DNA of 6,942 bases from Acidobacteriota bacterium (lineage in GTDB: Bacteria > Acidobacteriota > Terriglobia > UBA7540): positions 1 to 6,942 of the forward strand of contig PMYF01000129.1 of assembly GCA_003171295.1 (NCBI GenBank), read 5' to 3'. The notes under the pieces are model-generated. The model ran no database searches. It was not told where the DNA came from and was given only the letters and a program-made list of their open reading frames with translations. Below, piece by piece: positions 1 to 6,548 of this stretch. How positions within the stretch are numbered: position 1 is the first letter of the stretch; the number at the start of each line of letters is the position of its first letter. The translations under genes and the position numbers were made by a program.

Positions 1-52
1 TATCTCCGACAGGCTCCTAGTATGTGACATCTCTCTCAGCTTCCGCTATTGG

Positions 53-1225
53 CTATCGTTGGTTTCCGGTTGTGGGCTCGACGATTAGGGGCCAGTAACT
101 TCTGCGGGTTTGAATTATTGCGTCCGGATAACCGGGGACCCGGACGCTCAGGGTGTGAAGGGATAAGGTCGGTGAGGATGACGGCCTGAAGCTGAGCAGA
201 TAGTAGTCGTGAATATGGTTGGAGATGCGCTGCAGGCCGTCTTCAAAGCCCCTTTGGGTGGTGAAGTTGATGTACTCTCCCCCGGAAAGTGAGGCGAGCT
301 CGGAAGCGGTGTTTGCCTTCAGAGCACCAATGATGAGTTGAATTTCCGGCGGCAGCAAAAGAATCGGAGGATGTTCCGTGTACAGGGGCGCGGGATCGGG
401 CGGCGATGACTTGGCCTCCACTCCGGATGATGGGCTGGTGGCCGCAGGTGGCGGGGCGAAGGTGGCGCCTTGCGGCTGATCCTCATCACCGTGGACGTAG
501 CGCAGCAAATCCTCTTTGGTGGGAGAAAATGCCACCGAGTAGATCACAATATCGTTCACTCCAAGTTCAGCGACAACATCCGGGAGCGGGGAGCGGCTGC
601 CGTAGTCGCGCATTTCGCTAATCAGCAGGATGGCGCGGCGGTAATCGTTCTTCCGGCGCTTGAGCATGTTGATGGCGGAAGAGACCGCATCGATGGTAAC
701 GGCATGGTAGTCACCGCAGGGCTGAAGCCTCGATAAGGCCAGGGGAATGGCATCCGGCCGGCTGGAAAAGTCGTCGAGCACGTATGGCTTCTCGCCGTAT
801 GCGACGATGGCAACTTCGTGAGGGGCGTCGCCCACAATCTCGCCGATCATTGCGTTGAGGCCTTTGAGCTTGTTGAATTCCATGGACCGGCCGCACTGCA
901 CCACAACCACCAACGACACGCCTGCGGAATCTGCATCCTCGTCCACTTTCACGAATTGGCGAACGCCATTGTCTTCAACGATAAACTCCTCCGGCGTGAG
1001 CCCATAAATCGTCTCTCCCGTCCTGCTCTGAACCCGCGTGGGGAGAAATACGAGGTTTGAATTCACCCTCAACTTGTAATTGCCGGCATCAGTTTGGCCG
1101 AGCGGCGATTCGGCGATGCCAGCATTCTGGCCCCTCGCCAAAGTAGCAAGAAGGATTGTCGCCCCCACAGCCAAAGTGAGCGCGCGCCAGTTGAAGTTGA
1201 AGGTTCGGAACCGGTGTTGATTCAC
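53..1225 (-). CDS. Secreted VWA-domain protein (VWFA-related Acidobacterial domain family)
   Basis: The 390-residue protein starts at GTG 1225. An in-frame stop lies three codons upstream (1232-1234), so no longer form is possible. Residues 1-33 form a signal peptide: Arg-containing N-region, hydrophobic ALTLAVGATILLATLA, then a polar ARGQNA cleavage region. Residues 50-95 match the short beta domain that precedes VWA in this family (LRVNSNLVFLPTRV, then GLTPEEFIVEDNGVRQ). The VWA-like domain runs from about 103 to 235, followed by a Pro/Ala/Ser-rich insert (about 250-295). The family tail ends the protein (ELASLSGGEYI near 310-318, YYLLSFRP 341-348). The MIDAS DxSxS motif is degenerate, reading QCGRS at 110-114, and the later Asp region reads ISEMRD, so metal-dependent ligand binding is doubtful. 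A role in extracytoplasmic protein interaction is inferred from the family. No good ribosome site precedes the GTG: a GAG abuts it and an AAGG lies about 13 nt away. No partner gene is evident. Confidence 0.85.
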   Translation of the reverse strand: MNQHRFRTFNFNWRALTLAVGATILLATLARGQNAGIAESPLGQTDAGNYKLRVNSNLVFLPTRVQSRTGETIYGLTPEEFIVEDNGVRQFVKVDEDADSAGVSLVVVVQCGRSMEFNKLKGLNAMIGEIVGDAPHEVAIVAYGEKPYVLDDFSSRPDAIPLALSRLQPCGDYHAVTIDAVSSAINMLKRRKNDYRRAILLISEMRDYGSRSPLPDVVAELGVNDIVIYSVAFSPTKEDLLRYVHGDEDQPQGATFAPPPAATSPSSGVEAKSSPPDPAPLYTEHPPILLLPPEIQLIIGALKANTASELASLSGGEYINFTTQRGFEDGLQRISNHIHDYYLLSFRPSSSPTLSLHTLSVRVPGYPDAIIQTRRSYWPLIVEPTTGNQR

Positions 1226-1478
1226 CTCACATCAGATGCCTTGTGGGTGTGCACAGTTGCCGCCCGGCAGGACAGGCATTTGGTCGCGAACGGCCTATGC
1301 GCAGATGTGGCGATTGGGGGTTCCGGGCGGATTTAGCTACTCGGAAGTTGGCCGGAAACGGGCTTCGGGTCCTGGAAGCGGACTTCTGGACCGGGATAGC
1401 TTCCGACTGCCCTGTCATCCGGGAGTTACGCGACTCGCTTCCGACAAGTCCCGTTTGTCGTATGCGATCCCAGATCAC

Positions 1479-2480
1479 CTATTCCGAAATCATCCCAATC
1501 GTCCCCAGCCACGTCTCCACCAACTGAGGCCATCCCGTTATCGGAAACTTCGTGCGCCGCTGCCCAAACGCATGCCCGCCCTGCGCATACAAATGCATCT
1601 CCACGGGAACCCCAGCCTTCTTCAGCGCGACGTAGTAAGCCAGCGAGTCGTTTACATTGTCCACGTGGTCATCCTCCGCCTGCAGCAAGAACGTAGGCGG
1701 CGTCTGGCTGGTGACATGGAGATCGGGGTTCAACGCAAGATCTTTATCGGCAGTCGCCGGATGAGGAATTACAAAATTCTTGGTGCCTTGCTTAGCATCC
1801 CACTCCGCCGCGGACAACGACAGATGGCCCGGATAGATAGCCACCGCAAAGTCCGGGCGGCAGCTTTCTTTGTCGGCCGCATCAACAGCCGGATACAAAC
1901 GCTTCGCAAAATGCGTGCTCATCGCTGCCGACAGATGCCCGCCTGCCGAAAACCCGAGCACTCCGATCTTGTGCGGATCGATGTGCCAATCCGCGGCGCG
2001 AAAGCGCACCAACCCCACCGTCCTCTGCGCATCTTCCAACGCCATCGATGATTCCGGATATGGCCCCGATTTCGGATACGGCCCCACATCCGTCACGCGG
2101 TATTTCAACAGCACACACGTAATCCCTTTCGGCGTCAGCCAATCGCAGACCTCCGTGCCTTCAAGATCGATGGCAAGAACCTGATAGCCCCCGCCGGGAA
2201 ACACGACCACCGCGGCGCCCGTATTCTTTCCCTTCGGCGAATAGACCGTCATCGTAGGCTGCATCACGCTGCTCACGCCAACCGCCGGCCTTCCGGCAAC
2301 AAGAAAGTCTTTCCCCGACGTCTCAGCGGCCTCCGGCCCCGCGACAGGCTGGGGATCGGGCACTCTCCCCGGCCATATTGGCACTTGCGTATGTCCCGGC
2401 GATGGCTGCCACACAGGCTTCTGCGCGCTCAGACTGCCAAACGCAGACACAACACAAAGAGCAAAAATCAAAGGCTTCAT
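1479..2480 (-). CDS. Secreted alpha/beta-hydrolase, putative acetyl/feruloyl-type esterase
   Basis: I chose the ATG at 2480, giving 333 residues. The open frame extends to 2558, but this start has a GGGGGA ribosome site 5 nt upstream and begins a clean signal peptide (MKPLIFALCVVSAFGSLSA, cleavage before Gln20). The fold is an alpha/beta-hydrolase of the BD-FAE/acetyl-esterase kind. It shows VVVFPGGGYQ near 91-100 (oxyanion-hole loop, PGGG in place of the usual HGGG), the nucleophile elbow GFSAGG with Ser178, an acidic site in AEDDH (probably Asp271) and His303 in GGHAFG. All three catalytic residues are therefore present in the normal order. Such proteins hydrolyse acetyl or feruloyl esters on plant polysaccharides or small esters. 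Secretion fits that role, but the substrate cannot be read from the sequence. The VWA gene lies 253 nt downstream, so co-transcription is uncertain. Confidence 0.88.
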   Translation of the reverse strand: MKPLIFALCVVSAFGSLSAQKPVWQPSPGHTQVPIWPGRVPDPQPVAGPEAAETSGKDFLVAGRPAVGVSSVMQPTMTVYSPKGKNTGAAVVVFPGGGYQVLAIDLEGTEVCDWLTPKGITCVLLKYRVTDVGPYPKSGPYPESSMALEDAQRTVGLVRFRAADWHIDPHKIGVLGFSAGGHLSAAMSTHFAKRLYPAVDAADKESCRPDFAVAIYPGHLSLSAAEWDAKQGTKNFVIPHPATADKDLALNPDLHVTSQTPPTFLLQAEDDHVDNVNDSLAYYVALKKAGVPVEMHLYAQGGHAFGQRRTKFPITGWPQLVETWLGTIGMISE

Positions 2481-2531
2481 CACAATCCCCCAGAGGCAGG
2501 ATAGAGCAAGACGAACTCTCATCAGAAGATA

Positions 2532-2544
2532 GGTTATGATAACC
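2532..2544. promoter_or_regulatory. Perfect 13-bp palindrome upstream of the esterase, possible operator
   Basis: GGTTATGATAACC is a perfect inverted repeat (GGTTAT / ATAACC around one central base). Its near edge is 51 nt upstream of the esterase ATG, where an operator overlapping a promoter would sit. No clear -35/-10 pair is visible beside it, so regulator binding is inference only. Confidence 0.3.
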
Positions 2545-2724
2545 GCGCTTCTCGTCACTTGTCTCCCGGTATGTCGGGCACTCGGAAAATACTCTCAGGT
2601 GGCAGGAGAATCAGTGCACTCTTCTCATTGCAAGTTACTGCCGGTCAGTAGGTTCTGCCGTCTCCAAGCATTCGGACTGAAAAGTCACCTTCCTGGAGAT
2701 TGTCTATCGAACCAGGGTCGCGGG

Positions 2725-2838
2725 ATAACTGTTGGAACAGCCCATATCATTAAGAACCCGGCATGGCAGTCCCGAAACGGGGTTCGGGGCCCCGAAGGGG
2801 GGCGTTTGGTGGTGGGAAGGGGATTTCCCAACAGTTAT
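2725..2838. repeat. 114-bp inverted-repeat-bounded GC-rich element (possible MITE-like or structured element)
   Basis: The segment is bounded by ATAACTGTTGG (2725-2735) and its exact reverse complement CCAACAGTTAT (2828-2838). The match continues a few bases inward with one bulge (GGAA against TTCCC). A direct CGGGAT occurs at both outer edges (2721-2726 and 2840-2845), overlapping the left repeat. The interior is strongly palindromic: GAACCC 2754-2759 can pair with GGGTTC 2780-2785, CCCG with CGGG around AAA, and TTCGGGGCCCCGAA at 2783-2796 is a perfect palindrome. No coding capacity is evident. This layout suits a non-autonomous miniature transposon or REP-like element. An RNA structure or chance GC-rich folding are alternatives. 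Confidence 0.4.
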
Positions 2839-3122
2839 ACGGGATGCCCATTGGTTGAGTCCGCAATTGGCGATATTCCGGCTGGGCTCGCAAGTTTTGT
2901 TATCGTGCACTGCAATGGGCCAATGTCATCGTTTGGTGATGATGACGAGAATTCCGCAGAGCACCGGCTGAAGGGACGCCAGAGCTCAAATTGACGGCAA
3001 ATGTTAAATGACACAGTTATTTCAGGAAATGAACACAATGGATGGGCAACCGATCATGCACGGAGAATAGGTTGGGCCAGCGACGATTGACATCCAAAAC
3101 CAGGTCTTCGGAGCGCGGTCCG

Positions 3123-4259
3123 CTACTGGTTGATGTGAACGACGGTTGCAGGCGGAAATCCGTTGAACCAGGTCGAAGAAGCATTGCTGTAGGCGCCGAT
3201 TTTTTCCGAATAGACCAGATCATCGATTTGGAGGTCAGGCAGCTGCTCGGATTGCGAGATGACGTCCATACCATCACAGGTCTGCCCGTAGACCGCGCAG
3301 ACTTCGGTTGCGCCTTTTTTAAACGCCTTGAGATGATATTGGCAATGGTCAAAAATGATGCCGGAGAACGTGTGATAGACGCTGTCGTCAATGAAGAAGC
3401 AGAGCTTTCCATCACGCACAGCTTTGCCGATGATCCGTGCGACGAGGGTGGCGGCCGTGGCAACGAAAAATCTGCCCGGCTCCGCGAGGATCTCCATATT
3501 GCGCGGGAACAGTCTGTCGATCTCGGCGTTGATCATTCTGGCGAGCAGGCTGAAAGGCTTCACATGCCGGTCATAGGCGACAGGAAAGCCGCCGCCTATG
3601 TCGAGGATTTTGATCGCATGGCCACGCGTGTTCGCCTCTCGCAATACCGCTGCCGCGATATTAAGAGCCTGAACGAAGTTTTCGAAGTTGGCGCATTGGC
3701 TGCCCACGTGAAAGCTCAGTCCTTCGACCTCCAATCCGATATCGAACGCAGCGCAGATCAGATCCACTGCTTCTCCCGAGTCACAACCGAATTTGGACGA
3801 CAACTCCACCATGGACCCGGTGTTGGGAACTCGCAAGCGCAGGACAACGCCGGCATGTGGGGCGTGTTGTTTGATCTTCAGCAGCTCGTTGCGGTTGTCA
3901 TAGGTAACGAGGGGCTTGTAGCGGTCAAGCGCCTGGAGTGTCTCCTTGGGTTTTGTGGGATTGGCGAAAATGATTTTGTCCCAGATAAAGTCTTGCTGAT
4001 CCTTGGGCGGAAGGTGTTTTATTTTTTCATAAACCAGCATGAACTCCGGAAGTGAGGCTACATCGAAGCTGGCGCCCGCGCCGTACAAAGTGCGCACAAT
4101 CTCCGGCGCCGGATTCGCTTTTACAGCGTAATACGCCTGAACTCGAGGAAGGTGCCTCTTATATTTGGCGTAGTTGCGGCGGATGATCTCGTGATCGATC
4201 ACCAGAACGGGTGTCCCGTGCTGCGCGGCGATTGCTTGAAGCTGTCGGGTTGTAGCCAC
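3123..4259 (-). CDS. Fold-III PLP-dependent decarboxylase, ornithine decarboxylase type
   Basis: The predicted reaction is decarboxylation of ornithine to putrescine, a cytosolic PLP-dependent step. The 378-residue protein starts at GTG 4259 with a GAGAGG ribosome site 7 nt upstream. The family's landmarks appear in order. Lys47 in YYAVKANP forms the PLP Schiff base, and HVGSQ (His184, Ser187) stacks on or holds the cofactor. GGGFP (222-226) and EPGR (260-263) bind the phosphate and pyridine N. YGQTCDG provides the cross-subunit catalytic Cys328 and Asp329, and GAYS provides Tyr357. FDHCQY at 303-308 sits where eukaryotic ODC has its substrate-recognising YDHA, which favours ornithine over diaminopimelate or carboxynorspermidine. 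Lysine or mixed Lys/Orn activity cannot be excluded. It lies 21 nt downstream of the deoxyhypusine synthase-like gene, so the two are probably co-transcribed and the diamine may feed that enzyme. Confidence 0.9.
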   Translation of the reverse strand: MATTRQLQAIAAQHGTPVLVIDHEIIRRNYAKYKRHLPRVQAYYAVKANPAPEIVRTLYGAGASFDVASLPEFMLVYEKIKHLPPKDQQDFIWDKIIFANPTKPKETLQALDRYKPLVTYDNRNELLKIKQHAPHAGVVLRLRVPNTGSMVELSSKFGCDSGEAVDLICAAFDIGLEVEGLSFHVGSQCANFENFVQALNIAAAVLREANTRGHAIKILDIGGGFPVAYDRHVKPFSLLARMINAEIDRLFPRNMEILAEPGRFFVATAATLVARIIGKAVRDGKLCFFIDDSVYHTFSGIIFDHCQYHLKAFKKGATEVCAVYGQTCDGMDVISQSEQLPDLQIDDLVYSEKIGAYSNASSTWFNGFPPATVVHINQ

Positions 4260-4280
4260 AAGCCCCCCTCTCTTCCAGCA

Positions 4281-5492
4281 CTAATCGAGGGCAGGATCCG
4301 TGCCGTCGATCATTTTCACTTTGTTGTGCGTGAAGTATTCTCTTGTCAGCGCCTTCATCATTTGACCGCGCTGGTCGTAAAGCCTGCGCAATTTCCGCCG
4401 CGGGTGCCTGGCGAGCGCATAGTGCGTGAGGATCGGCATGGCGATGGTCGTATCCGTGTAGCAAACCACCGCATCGGGCAGGCGGTCGGGATCCACTTTC
4501 CCCCAGCTTACGGCTTCGCTGGGAGTAGCTCCGCTCAGTCCGCCAGTGTCCGGACGTGCATCGGTTACCTGCAAGAAATAATCCTGGCCAAATTCCTTGA
4601 TGCGCAGCACCTCCTGGATCTGAGGTTCCGTCTGGAGCATGAAGTTCTTGGGGCTACCGCCGCCCCACAGAACTACGGCACTTTTGCCTCCTGCCCGTTT
4701 CGCAGCGAGAACGTAAGCGGTTGTCTCATTCACGTCGATCGACGGATTCACACGCAGCTTGTTGCCGCGCAATTCTACGCCGGCCACGTTCATCCCAATC
4801 GTTGAGTCGCCGGGCGAGGATGTGAAACAGGGCACGCCTGCGCGATAGGCGGCTGCCAGTACGGAGACGTCCTTGAGGCCCGCTTTGCGCTCCCACTCGG
4901 CTGCATACTTGCCCAGCAGATAGTGCAGTTCAGCGGAGCCCATTTCCTTCTGGAATTCGGGTTGAACAAGAATGCCACGCAGGATTTCATCCGTTGCCAT
5001 CAGGCAATCGCTGTAACCGAGCAGAACGTCGTACACGCGCACGATATCGTTGTCGCGCAGTTCCGTGTCGTCCATTGTGAAGCTTCCTGCACGCACAGGA
5101 TAGTTCAAGGCAAAATGCAGGTCGTGATACAAATTGGCGCCGGTCGAGACAATCCAGTCTACAAATCCGGCTTTGATAAGGGGAACGATGCAGGAGCACC
5201 CCAGCCCGGCCGGGGTGAGCGCTCCCGATATACTCATGCCGATCGTTACGTCTGGCTTCAGCATCTTTTCCACGAAAAGCTTGCAACCCTCTTTAAGACG
5301 GGCTGAGTTGTAGGCAAGAAACACCTCGTCCACGATGTCAGGAAGCTTCTCTCTGCCTGTCAGATTCTTCGGGAGAATCCGCTTTCCGGACAGGAAGCGG
5401 TCGCGATTCGGGCACTTCTTCTTTTTCATCCAATCGGGCATCTCCGACATGTCTTCGCGATAACGATGTTGTGACTTTTGAGCTTTAGCCAT
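4281..5492 (-). CDS. Deoxyhypusine synthase-like protein (probable polyamine aminobutyltransferase)
   Basis: I chose the ATG at 5492 (403 residues, MAKAQKSQHRY). The open frame runs on to 5753, but that extension has no family similarity and lies opposite another gene. AAGGGAGG at 5507-5514 is the likely ribosome site, although its 14-nt gap is long. Family features are GMSISGALTPAG (85-96), VSTGANLYHD (115-124), SSPGDSTIGM (225-234), WGGGSPKNF with the probable catalytic Lys282, and GATPSEAVSWGKV (321-333), closely matching the NAD-site signature of eukaryotic deoxyhypusine synthase. Those enzymes oxidise spermidine with NAD and transfer its aminobutyl group to a lysine of eIF5A. Bacteria lack eIF5A, and related bacterial proteins are thought to transfer the group to a diamine instead, making homospermidine or similar. 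The adjacent decarboxylase supports a polyamine role, but the acceptor is unproven. Confidence 0.88.
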   Translation of the reverse strand: MAKAQKSQHRYREDMSEMPDWMKKKKCPNRDRFLSGKRILPKNLTGREKLPDIVDEVFLAYNSARLKEGCKLFVEKMLKPDVTIGMSISGALTPAGLGCSCIVPLIKAGFVDWIVSTGANLYHDLHFALNYPVRAGSFTMDDTELRDNDIVRVYDVLLGYSDCLMATDEILRGILVQPEFQKEMGSAELHYLLGKYAAEWERKAGLKDVSVLAAAYRAGVPCFTSSPGDSTIGMNVAGVELRGNKLRVNPSIDVNETTAYVLAAKRAGGKSAVVLWGGGSPKNFMLQTEPQIQEVLRIKEFGQDYFLQVTDARPDTGGLSGATPSEAVSWGKVDPDRLPDAVVCYTDTTIAMPILTHYALARHPRRKLRRLYDQRGQMMKALTREYFTHNKVKMIDGTDPALD

Positions 5493-5659
5493 GATCGAAT
5501 CAATTTCCTCCCTTGAACACAATGAGTGCCGCTCGCATTGAAATCGTGCATCGAGCTGAATTAGACTAGCACAGCGAGTCGACCGGGGAAAGCGTGCAGC
5601 GCGGTTGGCACAGGTCGGTTGGCCTATTGCTGAATTTCCGAGATAGGAGGGGAAACGCA

Positions 5660-5923
5660 ATGGCAGCGGCAAGATGCAAAGAATGCGGTAAACCCACACG
5701 CGACAGATCGTACACTGGACCTTTCTACCCAGCCGGAGGATCGAACCCCGCAATCATTTGTGGCAGGGGGAGTTGCGAGGAGCCAGCGGAAGAGATATGG
5801 CTAAAGGAAGAAGAGATAACTAGATACCGAAACGGCGATAGAATCTTTGACTTTAACACCTTTGGGGGAGGAAAAATAAAACTGGCCGACGTCAACCCTA
5901 CGACGACAGGAACTCCAACGTGA
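5660..5923 (+). CDS. Small four-cysteine putative zinc-binding protein, unknown function
   Basis: The protein has 87 residues. I chose the ATG at 5660 because TAGGAGG (5644-5650) sits 9 nt upstream. The longer frame from 5594 lacks such a site and its extra residues look non-coding. Cysteines 6 and 9 (CKEC) and 34 and 39 (CGRGSC) give a C-x2-C-x24-C-x4-C spacing, consistent with one zinc ribbon or knuckle. An acidic helix follows (EEPAEEIWLKEEEITRYRNG), then RIFDFNTFGGGKIKLADV, which looks like a beta hairpin, and a Thr/Pro tail. I do not recognise a named family. Nucleic-acid or protein binding is only a guess from the fold. The gene is divergent from the polyamine operon (167 nt between starts) and is followed by a hairpin terminator. 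Its 3' half is visibly richer in A than the flanking polyamine genes, which hints at a different origin. Confidence 0.72.
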   Translation: MAAARCKECGKPTRDRSYTGPFYPAGGSNPAIICGRGSCEEPAEEIWLKEEEITRYRNGDRIFDFNTFGGGKIKLADVNPTTTGTPT

Positions 5924-5942
5924 ACGATATGAAGCCTAGTAG

Positions 5943-5973
5943 CGCAGACCTGCTTTCTAGGTCTGCGGCTTTT
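5943..5973 (+). terminator. Intrinsic terminator after the four-cysteine gene
   Basis: CGCAGACCT (5943-5951) pairs perfectly with AGGTCTGCG (5959-5967) around the 7-nt loop GCTTTCT. The stem is followed by GC and then TTTT (5970-5973). The 9-bp GC-rich stem plus a short T run, 19 nt after the TGA of the small gene, fits a Rho-independent terminator. The T run is short, so read-through into the next gene is possible. Confidence 0.7.
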
Positions 5974-6002
5974 CCGGTCCGATAAAGAGCTTAGGGAGGT
6001 TC

Positions 6003-6425
6003 ATGGTGCGATTGGAGGAGTGTGGATTCGTTCGAGTCGGACGCCTGACGATACACCCGCATTTTGAGATCAGTTTCGACTGTAAGGAAGCAGAATGGTG
6101 GGTGTGCTGTGTTTACGCCTTTAAGGTTGGCAATGAAGTTCTCCGCATCGGTAAGAGCGAGCGCTGCTGCCTCAGTGTGCGAATAGACCGATGGAACAGG
6201 GATGTTCGTCGGGCCATCACCGATAAAATGGAGGTACCAGGCTGCACGTCCCTGGAAGAGGCCGCAGAGTGGGAGAAGGCATTGAAGCAAGCGGACGGTG
6301 AGTTCTGGGCCAAGCGGTGCACCCCTCCCAACAAGGAATCGCTCCGAGCAGAAGAAAAGCGACTCATTCGAGAGTTTTGCCCGAGGCTGTGCCACGATCT
6401 ACCGAGGGAATGCCGGTCAACCTGA
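6003..6425 (+). CDS. Small GIY-YIG-like nuclease-fold protein
   Basis: The protein has 140 residues from ATG 6003. AGGGAGG (5993-5999) is a strong ribosome site but only 3 nt from this ATG. The GTG codon at 6006 would be better spaced, so the true start could be either. The pattern suggests a stand-alone GIY-YIG domain: CVYAF (36-40) in the GIY strand, then VLRIGKS (46-52) at the YIG strand. Helical segments with Arg60, Arg63 and Arg69 follow, then T-x-EEAAEWEKAL (82-94), a candidate metal-binding Glu in LRAEEKRLI (114-122), and the closing CPRLC, resembling the P-x-L-N ending of these domains. The second motif has Arg48 where the catalytic Tyr is usual. DNA cleavage is therefore inferred and uncertain. 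The gene lies 30 nt after the upstream terminator, so it may be transcribed separately or by read-through. The next gene is 123 nt away. Confidence 0.7.
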   Translation: MVRLEECGFVRVGRLTIHPHFEISFDCKEAEWWVCCVYAFKVGNEVLRIGKSERCCLSVRIDRWNRDVRRAITDKMEVPGCTSLEEAAEWEKALKQADGEFWAKRCTPPNKESLRAEEKRLIREFCPRLCHDLPRECRST

Positions 6426-6548
6426 GACACTACCGCTCCTAGCGTTGGGTCTTATGGAGCAACGCACAAATATTACGCTACCCCGCGGTTCGCAATGCGG
6501 ACGGAGCCGGTGGCGACGGGGTGGTGCTGAACCGGCAAAGTGAACCAA

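Larger units (their letters stand above)
2481..3122. other. Long intergenic region without a convincing gene
   Basis: This 642-nt gap lies between the stop of the decarboxylase and the start of the esterase. Open frames exist on both strands, such as 2536-2994 plus and 2704-2910 minus. Their translations have no recognisable motif, no ribosome site and unnatural composition, so I do not call a gene. The gap holds the esterase leader with a 13-bp palindrome, an inverted-repeat-bounded GC-rich element at 2725-2838, and a further weak 8-bp inverted repeat (GCCCATTG at 2846-2853 with CAATGGGC at 2913-2920). I see no clear intrinsic terminator for the decarboxylase operon. Confidence 0.6.

Noticed and set aside
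1442..1460. CGACAA/TTGTCG hairpin just downstream of the esterase stop, considered as a terminator
   Set aside because: Only a 6-bp stem, and no T run follows it on the esterase's strand.
1236..2051. 271-codon plus-strand open frame opposite the esterase
   Set aside because: Arg/Pro-rich translation typical of an antisense shadow in GC-rich DNA; the minus-strand esterase has a complete catalytic triad.
2536..2994. 152-codon plus-strand frame in the long intergenic gap
   Set aside because: No recognisable motif or ribosome site, and it runs straight through the palindromic element, so it is more likely a chance open frame.
3042..4055. 337-codon plus-strand open frame opposite the decarboxylase
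   Set aside because: It is a mirror of a gene with full PLP-decarboxylase motifs. Its own translation shows no family motif and no ribosome site.
5560..5565. TCTAAT on the minus strand, considered as a -10 box for the polyamine operon
   Set aside because: It matches the consensus well, but no -35 hexamer lies at a suitable distance, so a promoter cannot be called.
5493..5753. N-terminal extension of the deoxyhypusine synthase-like frame
   Set aside because: Its residues lack family similarity, overlap the small gene on the other strand, and lie upstream of a usable AAGGGAGG site and the ATG at 5492.
5929..5985. Tiny 18-residue open frame between the two small plus-strand genes
   Set aside because: It consists almost entirely of the terminator hairpin and has no ribosome site.
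6298..6543. 81-codon plus-strand frame overlapping the GIY-YIG-like gene and reaching the agmatine deiminase
   Set aside because: It begins within the GIY-YIG-like gene in another frame, has low-complexity Arg/Gly-rich sequence and no ribosome site.
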